A DNA stretch of 32,778 bases from CAADGY01 sp900696665. Its GTDB lineage: Bacteria > Acidobacteriota > Terriglobia > Bryobacterales > Bryobacteraceae. Below are positions 16,382-25,279 of the stretch, piece by piece. The notes under the pieces were generated by a model that had not been told where the DNA came from, did not search any database, and worked only from the letters and a program-made list of their open reading frames with translations. The position numbers were made by a program, and so were the translations under genes. The DNA lies in contig JAPSFM010000054.1 of NCBI GenBank assembly GCA_035063885.1, positions 1 to 32,778 on the forward strand, read 5' to 3'. Positions within the stretch are counted from its first letter, which is position 1. Every line of letters starts with the position of its first letter.

Positions 16382-17343
16382 GGCGCCGAACATTCCTTCA
16401 GTTATCTTCAGCGGCGGTGGGAACGGGCGTGGATGCTCTCGCCGATGCCCCCCTGCCGATGGCAACGCTTGGCAAGTCGGGGCTGAAAGTCTCCCGCATC
16501 TGCGTTGGCGGGCATCACATGGCCACACATGGAGAGCAGGAAGGCATCCGGATTATTCAACGCGCCGTCGATCTGGGCGTCAACTTCTTCGATAGCGCGG
16601 CGAAATACCACAATGGCGGTAGCGATGAGATCTACGGCAAGGCGCTGGAAGGCGGCAGACGTCAGAAGGTGCTTCTTATGTCGAAGGCACAGTTGCGTGA
16701 TGCCGCCGGCGCCATGAATCAACTGGAGAACACGCTCCGGCGGATGAAGACTGACTACCTCGATCTATGGCAATGCCACGAGGTGTCGACGCAGGAGGAA
16801 GTCGACAGGATATTCGGCCCGAAGGGCGCTCTCGAGTCCTTTGTCAAGGCGAAGAAAGAAGGCAAAGTCCGGCACATCGGCTTCACGGGCCATCATGACC
16901 CGGCGGTTCACCAGCGCTTGCTCGACGGTTTCGACGGATGGGAAACCGTGCAGCACCCCGTGAATCTCATCGACCCGCACTACCTGAGCTTCATCAACTC
17001 CGTGCTCCCTAATATCCGGAGGAAAGGCCTGGGATTGATCGCAATGAAAACCAACGGCATGGGTAGTATAGGAAGGGCCCGCATCGCGACCATACCCGAA
17101 TGCCTGCGGTTTGCGTGGAGCCAGGATGTGGATACGGTGGTTTCCGGCGTAGAAACAGTGGCGCAACTCGAAGAGAATGTCGCCGTCTTGAGATCGTTCA
17201 AGCCGATGTCCAAGCCGGAAATCTCTTCGATGCTCGAGCGAACGAAGAAGGGGCCGTACGGCTCATCCGTCGAGGGTTACAAGAGGAAGACCCAAGGTGC
17301 TTCCTCCCGTTCGCATCGCGACGGAGAGCCGCTCCAGGCCTGA
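16378..17343 (+). CDS. Tat-signal aldo/keto reductase
   Basis: A 321-residue aldo/keto reductase. The N-terminus RRRTFLQLSSAAVG fits a twin-arginine signal, though the hydrophobic stretch is short, so export is probable rather than sure. The reductase domain starts near residue 26 (LPMATLGKSGLKVSRICVGG). The catalytic tetrad is present: Asp72 and Tyr77 in FFDSAAKYHNG, Lys103 in MSK and His134 in WQCHEV. The C-terminal region (FAWSQDVDTVVSGVETVAQLEENV) is typical of the family. GGAGG lies just before the ATG at 16378, which overlaps the preceding stop. Together with the GH-A-like gene it may act on sugars; the true substrate is unknown. It converges on the receptor gene ending at 17350, with no room for a terminator. 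Confidence 0.87.
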   Translation: MRRRTFLQLSSAAVGTGVDALADAPLPMATLGKSGLKVSRICVGGHHMATHGEQEGIRIIQRAVDLGVNFFDSAAKYHNGGSDEIYGKALEGGRRQKVLLMSKAQLRDAAGAMNQLENTLRRMKTDYLDLWQCHEVSTQEEVDRIFGPKGALESFVKAKKEGKVRHIGFTGHHDPAVHQRLLDGFDGWETVQHPVNLIDPHYLSFINSVLPNIRRKGLGLIAMKTNGMGSIGRARIATIPECLRFAWSQDVDTVVSGVETVAQLEENVAVLRSFKPMSKPEISSMLERTKKGPYGSSVEGYKRKTQGASSRSHRDGEPLQA

Positions 17344-17349
17344 TTTTGG

Positions 17350-20300
17350 TTACCAGCTCAGAGTTAAGCCGAGCTTGATAAACCGCGGCAGGTTGCGCTG
17401 AACCAGGTCCAGCCTGCCGAAATTTGCGTTGGTGACGTCGTTGCCGCCGCTGGCAAACCGCGACAGCCAGGGGTGGTTCATGGCGTTGATCATTTCGAAC
17501 CGGAACTGCGCTCGCAACTGCTCGTTAATCGGGAAGTACTTTGAGACGGAAGCGTCCCAGTTCTGGTAGCCCGGGAAGCGAACATCTCCGAATCGGGATG
17601 GAAAATCCCGCAGCGTAAACTGCTCCTGGCGCGGCACCAGCCGGTTGGTGGCCGGGTCGATCCACAACGAGGTGTCGAACCACTGGCCGATATTGTGCCC
17701 GTCGAAATGCGCGCTGCCGCCGCGCACCTGCTTCGCATTCGGATAATCGGCCGCCCAGGTGCTTTGGTAGGTTACATCCCAGTTCAACTGCCAGCCCCCG
17801 GCGATGAAGTTGAGCACCGGGTGCATGTCGTAGCCGATAGATCGTCCCCGGCCGAAGGGCAATTCGTACACACCGGCGATGACGAACTTCTGCGGAACGT
17901 CCGTTTCCGTCGCGGAACGTTTTTCAAGCCGGGTGCTATCCGGATCGGAGAATACGTAGTCCTGCTGATTGAGCAGCGAGAGCTGCTCCAGTGTTTTGCC
18001 GATTCCATAACTGGCCATAAAAGTCAGGCCATGCGAGAAGCGCTTTGTTACCTTGGCCTGGAAACCGTCGTATCGCTGGCTTCCGATCGGAACATTGTTG
18101 AGTGTCAATGAAGAATACTGCGGAAACTGGCCCATCAGGACCTGGCGCGGGATAGTAGCACCGTTTAACGATGCGTTATTCGGAATCAGCCCCTCCAGCG
18201 GATTTGGTACCCGGCCGGTGTAGTAGGCGGTATCAATAGCACCCGCCGGTGTGCGGCGGCCCAGTTCTCCCGCCGGAATCGCATTCAAATTCACATTGTT
18301 CACGGGCAGTCTGCGCGTGATGTTGCCGACGTAGGCGACGTCCACCAGCAGATTGCCGGGCAATTCCCGCTCGATATCCACCGAATACTGATGGGCATAG
18401 GGAAGCGGCCGGTTAAGGTAGTTCACAGTGAGGCTCTCGCCGAGGAAACTGGCTGCTCTGTTGCCGGCCCCGACAGCGGATAGCAGTTGGCCCCCGGGGA
18501 GATTTGCGAAAGCATTGGCGAGCGTCACGGCAGGTGTCAGGTTTCCGTCCGTGGAGACGATGGCATTGGTGCGTTGACTGAACCCCTGATTCGATCCCCT
18601 CTGGTTTTGTCCCAGGTAGTAAAGGCCGTAGCCGCCGCGCACCACCCAACGTTGTCCGAGGCGCAAAGCCGCGCCGATGCGAGGCTGGATGTTATTGCGG
18701 TCGGGTTCAAAGGAACCCCGAGGCTGTCCATCAACCCCGGCAAAGAGCACTGCACCCTTCAGATTCAATCCGGGAGCACGTGAAGCCAGTGGGCTGGCAG
18801 CATTGAAATCGAGCCCCCGAACCATGCGGTCGTACCTCTCCACCATCGGCGCCTCATAGTCCCAGCGAAGTCCGAGATTCAGGCTCAACTGTGGCGTAAT
18901 CTTCCAGTCGTCCTGCACGAACGCGGCAAAATAGTTGTTCGTGAAGGCAGGATCGATGTTGCGATCCACGTAGGCGGCCGTCGGATAGCCGAGCAGGAAA
19001 GTCGCGAGTTCGTTTCCGGAAACGGCGTCGCCTTGCAGCGCGCGTTCCTGGGTCCAGTTCTTGCGGAACGTGTAACGGCCGCTGGCGAGCCCCGGATTGT
19101 TCGTGTTGTCGTTGTAGCGCCGGCCTTCCCCGCCGAACTTCAGGAAGTGTGTGCCCACCACGAGGCTGAGGTTGGGTTGAATGCTGTAGGTATCGTTGGC
19201 CCCGAGCGCAAGCAGGCGGTCAGAGCCGATGGCCTGGTACGTATCAAGGTCAAATCGGGGGAATTGGAGTTTCGTGAACTGGGATACAAGACTGGAAGCG
19301 AACCCGAGCTGCCGTGGATCATAATTCGCGCCGTAGGTGTTGCCCGTCTGCTCTTCCCACCGGTTCAAACCCGCGCGCAGGTTGAAGGTCATGTGAGGAC
19401 TCAGCGTGGAAGTCCAGTCCATCGTCCAGTTGCGCCCATTGCGCATCAGAGGCGCGTTGCCGGTGGGCTCGGCTTCATTGGTGCCCCAAACGATGCTCCG
19501 GTATTCGGAGAACGGATTCTGCCCGTAGCGGAAGAACACTATGTTGCTCGGATTCACCATCAGATCGAGACGGCCGATCCACTCGTCCATGTCGGCGACC
19601 CAGCGCGATGGATAGATATAGTTGTTGACGTGCGCCGGACCGTCCCCAGGCGAGTTCGGCATGGGATACAGGTTCAATACCGCGCGCGCGACGGGGTTGA
19701 TGCGGCTCGCCGGAATGCGGTTGCCCGGAAACTGCTCCCGCTGCCCCGAGGCATTTGTTGTAAGGGGATCGTAGATGCGCACCTGCTGGGCTTGCGCGTT
19801 CAACAACGTCGAGAAGTCGCCGTTGCGCCACTCGGCAAGCGGAAAATTCGCGGCGCCGGGATCCGCCGAACGCTGCCGCATGCCCTCGTAAGAAAGCAGC
19901 CAGAAAAGGCGGTTCCGCCCATCGAACACTTTGGGCACATAAACCGGGCCGCTCAGTTGAAATCCGAACGTGTTGATGTTCATCGGCGGCTTGGACGTGC
20001 CAGCGCGATTCAGTTCGAACTGGTTGGCATTCAACTCTTCCGCTTGGAAGTATTCAAACAACGTTCCATGAAAAGCGTTACCACCCGACTTGGTCACGAT
20101 GGTCACGATGCCGCCCGCCGTACGGCCATACTGCGCATCGTAGGTGTTCGTCAGTACTTTGAATTCCTGTACCGCTTCCATGGTGGGGACGTGGATTACG
20201 GTGCCGCTGCCCCGCACATTGCTGATGCCGTCGAGCAGCACCTCGTTCTGTCCTTTGACGCCCCCGTTAATCGAGAAGCCGCTGGTTCCGCCGATGTCAA

Positions 20301-20811
20301 AGGGACGCAGATAGCGCCAGTCGCCAGCCTTGATGACGCCTGGCGCGGACCATGCAAGCTGAAAGGGATTGCGGCCTTGCGTCGGAACGTTTTCAATCAG
20401 TTGCGTCGAAATCACCTGCCCGCGGCTGGCCGTTTCCGTTTGCAGAAGGGACACGTCCGCACTTACAGTGACGCTTTGGGCCAACTCTCCCACTTGCAGT
20501 TGCACATCCACGCGGGCCCTATCCTGCGCTTCGAGCACAATGTTGTCTCGTATAAAGCTCTTGAAACCCGCACGTTCCACTCTCACCCGGTACGTGCCAG
20601 GCACAAGAAAAGGTGAAAAATAGTTACCGGTCTCATTGGTCGCGGTTTGCACCGAGGTGTTCCGCGCAACGTTTGTGACGATGACAGTGGCTTCCGCCAC
20701 TGGTGCCCCCGTCGGGTCTGTCACAAGCCCCGTAATGTTGGCCCGGACCTCCTGTCCGTATGCGTATGTAGACACCAGTAGGGGAAAAGTCAGAATGAGC
20801 AATTTTCTCAT
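17350..20811 (-). CDS. Second Oar-like TonB-dependent receptor
   Basis: Outer-membrane receptor of 1153 residues. The ATG at 20811 has AGGTG about six bases upstream and gives a normal signal peptide (MRKLLILTFPLLVSTYAYG). An in-frame TTG at 20835 overlaps a -10-like element and adds non-signal residues. Residues 20-110 form a carboxypeptidase-regulatory domain (ANITGLVTDPTGAPVAEATV, then ETGNYFSPFLVPGTYRVRV). A plug-like region follows (IENVPTQGRNPFQLAWSAPG and AVQEFKVLTNTYDAQYGRTAGG), and then the barrel, ending KLGLTLSW. It shares architecture with the receptor at 211-3618 but is clearly diverged, so this is not a recent duplication. It lies 143 bases behind the AttH-like gene on the same strand and may have its own promoter. 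Substrate unknown. Confidence 0.9.
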   Translation of the reverse strand: MRKLLILTFPLLVSTYAYGQEVRANITGLVTDPTGAPVAEATVIVTNVARNTSVQTATNETGNYFSPFLVPGTYRVRVERAGFKSFIRDNIVLEAQDRARVDVQLQVGELAQSVTVSADVSLLQTETASRGQVISTQLIENVPTQGRNPFQLAWSAPGVIKAGDWRYLRPFDIGGTSGFSINGGVKGQNEVLLDGISNVRGSGTVIHVPTMEAVQEFKVLTNTYDAQYGRTAGGIVTIVTKSGGNAFHGTLFEYFQAEELNANQFELNRAGTSKPPMNINTFGFQLSGPVYVPKVFDGRNRLFWLLSYEGMRQRSADPGAANFPLAEWRNGDFSTLLNAQAQQVRIYDPLTTNASGQREQFPGNRIPASRINPVARAVLNLYPMPNSPGDGPAHVNNYIYPSRWVADMDEWIGRLDLMVNPSNIVFFRYGQNPFSEYRSIVWGTNEAEPTGNAPLMRNGRNWTMDWTSTLSPHMTFNLRAGLNRWEEQTGNTYGANYDPRQLGFASSLVSQFTKLQFPRFDLDTYQAIGSDRLLALGANDTYSIQPNLSLVVGTHFLKFGGEGRRYNDNTNNPGLASGRYTFRKNWTQERALQGDAVSGNELATFLLGYPTAAYVDRNIDPAFTNNYFAAFVQDDWKITPQLSLNLGLRWDYEAPMVERYDRMVRGLDFNAASPLASRAPGLNLKGAVLFAGVDGQPRGSFEPDRNNIQPRIGAALRLGQRWVVRGGYGLYYLGQNQRGSNQGFSQRTNAIVSTDGNLTPAVTLANAFANLPGGQLLSAVGAGNRAASFLGESLTVNYLNRPLPYAHQYSVDIERELPGNLLVDVAYVGNITRRLPVNNVNLNAIPAGELGRRTPAGAIDTAYYTGRVPNPLEGLIPNNASLNGATIPRQVLMGQFPQYSSLTLNNVPIGSQRYDGFQAKVTKRFSHGLTFMASYGIGKTLEQLSLLNQQDYVFSDPDSTRLEKRSATETDVPQKFVIAGVYELPFGRGRSIGYDMHPVLNFIAGGWQLNWDVTYQSTWAADYPNAKQVRGGSAHFDGHNIGQWFDTSLWIDPATNRLVPRQEQFTLRDFPSRFGDVRFPGYQNWDASVSKYFPINEQLRAQFRFEMINAMNHPWLSRFASGGNDVTNANFGRLDLVQRNLPRFIKLGLTLSW

Positions 20812-20834
20812 AATGCACCTGTTCCAGTTGAACA

Positions 20835-20840
20835 ATTATA
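20835..20840 (-). promoter_or_regulatory. -10-like element upstream of the second receptor gene
   Basis: TATAAT reads on the minus strand at 20840-20835, 23 bases upstream of the ATG at 20811. No convincing -35 accompanies it. It makes independent transcription of the receptor plausible. Confidence 0.35.
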
Positions 20841-20954
20841 CGCTGAAATACAAGGAAAGCGATACGATGTTTCAACATTTTGCAATTCCTCAGTGTATTC
20901 ATACAGAAATGCAGCGTCAGGTTCCCACTGTGCTTCGGCAACAGTTGCTTTATT

Positions 20955-22070
20955 TCAGTCCGCCCGCAGCTTTACCGGGGCGGCGTAGCCAGTCATTTCC
21001 AGATACCCGCGTCCGTGCAGCGGACGGCCGTTCCGCGTCCCGGTGATCTCGACCGCGCCCTCCCAGTAAGCACCCACGCCGCTGTGCCGGCTGGTCAATT
21101 CCTGTTGTGGCAGCCTTGTTCGAACCCGGGCCGCCAGCCCGAGTTCCGGTATGCTAATGCTCCAGGCGACCGGATACCGCGCTCCTGTCTTCTGGCTCCG
21201 CCAGACATCTCCTTCGGGAACCAGAGATAAGCGGGAGAGGGCGAGATGCTTCGTTTTGCCAACGGCGTCCACGAAGGTTCCGGCGGAATACGGGCCGATC
21301 GAACCATCTTCGCGGCGCAGCCGGAACAGCATCAGATCGGTTCCATCTTCGAGTTGCAGGCTGAGCCAGTCCCATCCGGTTTGACCGGGAGCAAGCTGAT
21401 GCGTGAAGAACTCATGGTCCATCCAGGCCAGCCCCTCCACCTTGAATTCTTCGCCTCCTATTGCGATGGACCCGCTCGCCTCCAGACGCGTCAGTGAAAT
21501 ATAGTGCGATGCGCGGCCGCGCCCTTCCGCTTTCTGGCTCACGCCATCCTTGCCATGAACCACGGGAGGTTTTTTTGATTCGAGCGATAGGTGAACTCGA
21601 AATTGTTCGGAAACCGCTTCGAGGCTTTGCCGTGTGAAGGCGGCAGGCCGGGCCGCATCGAGCACCCAACGCACCTGCCAGTTGCCGTTCCACACGCGCG
21701 CGGTTTTCAGGCTGGCGCCGGCGATGCCGGGTCCCGATCTGTTGATCCTCTCCACGTGGAAGAAGCGCCCTCCGTCGATGTCGCTCAGCGCCAGGTGTGC
21801 CAGCCAGACATCACGAACGTCCCACACGCTCTCCGGTTCTGTGAAGCCGGCCGCGTGGCGAAAGAAGGTCAACTCGAAACCGAAGCAGCGTCCACTCTGC
21901 GTTTGCAGGTTGCCCGTGTAGTACCACCATTCGGTGCGGAACTCGGGATGGCTGAAGTAGTCTCGCGGAAAGGAATACCGGTAGCCGGGCAGGGCCACGC
22001 GCCAGTCCGAACCGGCGCCCTGCGATATCAGCGCGAGCAGCAACAAGGCCAACACGCGGCTACTCTTCAT
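20955..22070 (-). CDS. AttH/CrtC-like lipocalin-fold secreted protein
   Basis: A 371-residue exported protein (signal MKSSRVLALLLLALISQGAG). The domain starts with FPRDYFSHPEFRTEWWYYTG near residue 34, the hallmark of the AttH / carotenoid 1,2-hydratase-like family (PF07143), and includes ELTFFRHA, DVWLAHLALSDI, GLAWMDHEF near residue 212 and GWDWLSLQLEDGTDLMLFRL. The family forms two lipocalin-like domains and is found next to ABC transporters, as in the Agrobacterium att cluster. Catalysis versus lipid binding is not settled by sequence. The ATG at 22070 lies inside the end of the permease gene (11-base overlap) with GAGG six bases upstream, so the two proteins are made together. Confidence 0.85.
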   Translation of the reverse strand: MKSSRVLALLLLALISQGAGSDWRVALPGYRYSFPRDYFSHPEFRTEWWYYTGNLQTQSGRCFGFELTFFRHAAGFTEPESVWDVRDVWLAHLALSDIDGGRFFHVERINRSGPGIAGASLKTARVWNGNWQVRWVLDAARPAAFTRQSLEAVSEQFRVHLSLESKKPPVVHGKDGVSQKAEGRGRASHYISLTRLEASGSIAIGGEEFKVEGLAWMDHEFFTHQLAPGQTGWDWLSLQLEDGTDLMLFRLRREDGSIGPYSAGTFVDAVGKTKHLALSRLSLVPEGDVWRSQKTGARYPVAWSISIPELGLAARVRTRLPQQELTSRHSGVGAYWEGAVEITGTRNGRPLHGRGYLEMTGYAAPVKLRAD

Positions 22071-24573
22071 GAACCACCTCGATCGGATTCAATTGCGCCG
22101 CTACACGCGCCGGGTACAGGGCTGCGGTGACGGTTGCCAGATAGACCAGCGACAGCGCTCCTGTCAGCACGCTCACCGGCCAGTGAAACTGAATCGTCCA
22201 GCCGAAAGACTGTTTGTTGATGACGAAAATGAGAAGCAGCGAAAGGAAAAAGCCGAGAAGGATGCCTACGGCATTCGCAAACAAGCCGAGCAATGCGGCT
22301 TCGAACAAGATGATGCGGCGCACCTGCGCTTGCGCGCCGCCCAGAAAGCGCACCAGCCCGAATTCGCGCCGGCGGTCGATGACCAACGCCAGCAGTGCGC
22401 CCGCAACGCCCATCACCGCAATAAGTACCGCAACGGCTTCGAGGGCGTAAGTAATCGCAAAGGTCCGGTCGAAAACCCGCAATGCTTCCTCGCGGAGCGA
22501 ACGATTGGAAAGCACAACCACTTTCCGGCCTTTCAGCACGGGCTCGATGGCGTCACGCCCCCGCTCGAGCGGTACATCCCTGCGCAGGTAAACGGCGATG
22601 TTCGATGGCGCCGGGTCCGGCAGATATTTGAGAAGCCTGCTACGATCCATCAGGATATAGCCGCGTTCGCTGGAGTAATCGTAGTACACATCCAGAACCC
22701 GCAGCCGCACGGGTTGTCCGGCAATCGGGAGGCTGAGAATGTCGCCAGCCTTTACGCCATGCTTGTTGGCGAAAGGCTCGCTGATAATCACGCTATCCGT
22801 GCTTGTCAACTGTTCGAACACTTCTTGCGGCTTGGCCCCGGATAGAAATGCCCGGCGTCCATATCGTCCCGCAATACGCGCATCGCCCGCACCAAGCGTT
22901 GCTGGCATTCCGCCATAACGGATGGAGTAAGCACGGAAACGGTCCACGGCGGCCACTTCAGGCAGAGCGGCGATCCGGTCCGCCACCTCCGGCGACAGGA
23001 CCGGATGGCGGTCGGCGCCGCCGGGTGTGGCCGGACGAAGATAAAGGTCGGCCTGAAGCCGGTCTTCCATCCACAGGACGACTGTCTGACGAAAGCTGCC
23101 CACCATGATGCCCACCGCGGCCATCATGGCTATGGCCGTCGATAACGCGCCTACCAGTACGGATGTTCGGCGGAGTGACCCGGCAAGCCCGCGCGCCGCG
23201 AGCAGCGCCTCGACGCCGAAGAGGCGCCGCATCCAGGCAGCGGCCGAAGCCGCCAGCACAGAGACCAGCGCCGGGATCGCAAACGCCGAAGCGGCAATCA
23301 GCAAAAGCGCCGCCAGATAGCCGAACAGCGGCTTTCCATCCACGGCGCCCTGCATCGAGGCAATCCACGCGCCCGCCGCCAGCAGACCCGCCGCAAGCAA
23401 TCCTCGCAGCTTGCGGATCTGCACACGATGCTCACCGCGCCCGCGCGCCATGGCCTCCAGCGGAGCCGCCCGCGACGCTTCCCACGCCGGAGAAAGCGCC
23501 GAGAGCACCGCAACCCCAATCCCCATGCCGATCCCCAGCAGCGCAACTTCCCAACTCAACTCAACAGATGCGGGAGTGCTGCTGACGTATAGCGATTGCA
23601 CAGTGGATGCGATCAGCCCAATGGCACTTGCCGCCAGAACTCGGCCGAGCGCGATCCCCGCCAGTGCGCCTGCCAGACCGAAGCAGGCGGCTTCCCCCAC
23701 AAACCCCAGCAGCACCGCTGTGCGAGTGGCGCCCAGTGCCCGCAAGATGCCAATTTCGGCGCGCCGGCGGACAACCGAAACAGAGATGGTGTTGTAGATC
23801 AGAAATGCGCCGACGATGAGCGCGATGTAGCTCAACACGCGGAGATTCCACCGGAACGCAGCCAACATCCGGCGGTTTTCGTCCGTTCGCGAACCCTCTC
23901 GCTCGACGCCCGCGCCGGGCGGCAGGGCGGAACGAAGCAGTTTTTCCCACTCCGCAATGGATCTTCCCGATGGTATGTGTACGAGAATCCTATCCAGCTT
24001 TCCTTGCCGTCTGAAAAGGTGATCCGTGAGAGAGAGATCGGCCGCCAGCACTTCTCCCGGTTGTTTTGAAAGAACTCCGCCCACAATGAATACCGAGAGC
24101 GTGTCGCCGATCAGTACCCAGATCCGGTCTCCGCTCTTATATCCCAGCCCCGCGCTGACCCATACCTGTTCCTTGCGGAACCGGTCTGCCGGATCGGAAT
24201 CGCCGGGGGATGCATCCTGTTCTGGTGCGTTAGCGATGAAGTCGACGCCGATCCATGGCACCGTGCGATTCCTCGCCGGGAGAAACGCGAAGTCCTCCAT
24301 GCGCGGTTCGAAGCGGAACGAATGCGGCAGCGCCGTCAGTTGCGCCAATACATCGGCGGGAAGTCCGCCCGTGGCGGTAATTTCAAGATCTGCGTCATCG
24401 GCCAGCGTGTCCAGCGACGAACGAAACGACCCCACCGCGGCATTACCCGCCAACTCGATCCCCACTACGACCGCAACGCCGAGCGCCACGGCGAAAGCGG
24501 CCAACAGCGTGCGGACAGGCTCGCGCCGCAACGGCCGGACGATGAGGCGGTTAAACAGCTTCCAGTACGGCAT
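22060..24573 (-). CDS. FtsX-type ABC transporter permease, ten-helix class
   Basis: An 837-residue permease. One helix at about 21-42 is followed by a periplasmic region resembling MacB_PCD, then a FtsX core (YIALIVGAFLIYNTISVSVV near residue 252 and EIGILRALGATRTAVLLG near 275). Four or so middle helices, a second periplasmic region and a second FtsX core (FGLVRFLGGAQAQVRRIIL near 740) complete about ten helices. This doubled layout matches E. coli YbbP and Agrobacterium AttG-like proteins rather than four-helix LolC/MacB. The gene begins six bases after the ATPase gene and overlaps the AttH-like gene. Such permeases usually act mechanically on envelope lipids or lipoproteins; the cargo here is unknown. 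Confidence 0.9.
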   Translation of the reverse strand: MPYWKLFNRLIVRPLRREPVRTLLAAFAVALGVAVVVGIELAGNAAVGSFRSSLDTLADDADLEITATGGLPADVLAQLTALPHSFRFEPRMEDFAFLPARNRTVPWIGVDFIANAPEQDASPGDSDPADRFRKEQVWVSAGLGYKSGDRIWVLIGDTLSVFIVGGVLSKQPGEVLAADLSLTDHLFRRQGKLDRILVHIPSGRSIAEWEKLLRSALPPGAGVEREGSRTDENRRMLAAFRWNLRVLSYIALIVGAFLIYNTISVSVVRRRAEIGILRALGATRTAVLLGFVGEAACFGLAGALAGIALGRVLAASAIGLIASTVQSLYVSSTPASVELSWEVALLGIGMGIGVAVLSALSPAWEASRAAPLEAMARGRGEHRVQIRKLRGLLAAGLLAAGAWIASMQGAVDGKPLFGYLAALLLIAASAFAIPALVSVLAASAAAWMRRLFGVEALLAARGLAGSLRRTSVLVGALSTAIAMMAAVGIMVGSFRQTVVLWMEDRLQADLYLRPATPGGADRHPVLSPEVADRIAALPEVAAVDRFRAYSIRYGGMPATLGAGDARIAGRYGRRAFLSGAKPQEVFEQLTSTDSVIISEPFANKHGVKAGDILSLPIAGQPVRLRVLDVYYDYSSERGYILMDRSRLLKYLPDPAPSNIAVYLRRDVPLERGRDAIEPVLKGRKVVVLSNRSLREEALRVFDRTFAITYALEAVAVLIAVMGVAGALLALVIDRRREFGLVRFLGGAQAQVRRIILFEAALLGLFANAVGILLGFFLSLLLIFVINKQSFGWTIQFHWPVSVLTGALSLVYLATVTAALYPARVAAQLNPIEVVHEE

Positions 24574-24579
24574 CGCGCG

Positions 24580-25269
24580 CTACGGTTTTCCGGGGTTCTC
24601 GCGTATTTCCTGAATGCGGCCATCGCGCATCCGGACCACGATGTCCGCCAGCGTGGCGGCCTCGGCGCTGTGCGTGGCGAGCATGACGGTGCTCTGCCCG
24701 CTGTTCGCGATGCGCCGCAACAAGGCCAGAATGAGATCGCCGGTTGCGCTGTCGAGATTTCCGGTCGGCTCGTCCGCCAGCAGGATGGCAGGTGCATGAA
24801 CCAGCGCGCGCGCGATGGCAACCCGCTGCATCTGGCCTCCCGAAAGCTGGTACGGCATACGGGATGCGAATTGGTCCATCTCCACCTGTTCGAGAACGCG
24901 CAGCGCTGCCGCACGGGAACCCTTGGCGCCGGCCAGCAGCAACGGCAACTCCACGTTTTCCGCTACCGTCAGCGTAGGCAGCAGTTGAAACGACTGGAAC
25001 ACGAATCCGATCGTGCCGCGCCGCAGGCGCGTGAGTGCCGGATCGTCGAGCGCGGACGTGGCTACGCCGCGAAGGATCACCTGTCCCGACGTAGGGAAGT
25101 CCATCGCGCCGGCAAGGTTGAGGAGCGTGGATTTTCCGCAACCGCTCGGCCCCAGAAGGGCCACGAATTCGCCGCGTTTCACCGCTAGGGTGATATCGCG
25201 AAGCGCGGAGACCTTTGCCCCGTTGGTCTGATAGTCCTTGCTAACTTGTTCGAGCCGGAGAATACTCAC
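24580..25269 (-). CDS. LolD-like ABC transporter ATP-binding protein
   Basis: A 229-residue ATPase partner of the FtsX-type permease. Walker A GPSGCGKS is at 40-47, the Q-loop glutamine at 92, signature LSGGQMQR at 142-149, Walker B AILLADEP at 161-168, and the switch histidine at 200. The TGNLDS segment after Walker B is typical of the LolD/MacB/FtsE group. The GTG at 25269 gives the usual family start (MSILRLEQVSKDY) and leaves ten bases after the upstream stop; a TTG at 25317 is in frame but would overlap the dehydrogenase gene by 38 bases. No strong ribosome-binding site is visible, so translation may depend on coupling. Confidence 0.9.
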   Translation of the reverse strand: MSILRLEQVSKDYQTNGAKVSALRDITLAVKRGEFVALLGPSGCGKSTLLNLAGAMDFPTSGQVILRGVATSALDDPALTRLRRGTIGFVFQSFQLLPTLTVAENVELPLLLAGAKGSRAAALRVLEQVEMDQFASRMPYQLSGGQMQRVAIARALVHAPAILLADEPTGNLDSATGDLILALLRRIANSGQSTVMLATHSAEAATLADIVVRMRDGRIQEIRENPGKP

Positions 25270-25279
25270 AGCCGCGCGC

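Noticed and set aside
19033..20616. A 527-codon open frame on the plus strand
   Set aside because: It lies wholly antisense to the second receptor gene, its product has no recognisable domain, and the receptor frame shows clear family motifs throughout. High GC creates such shadow frames.
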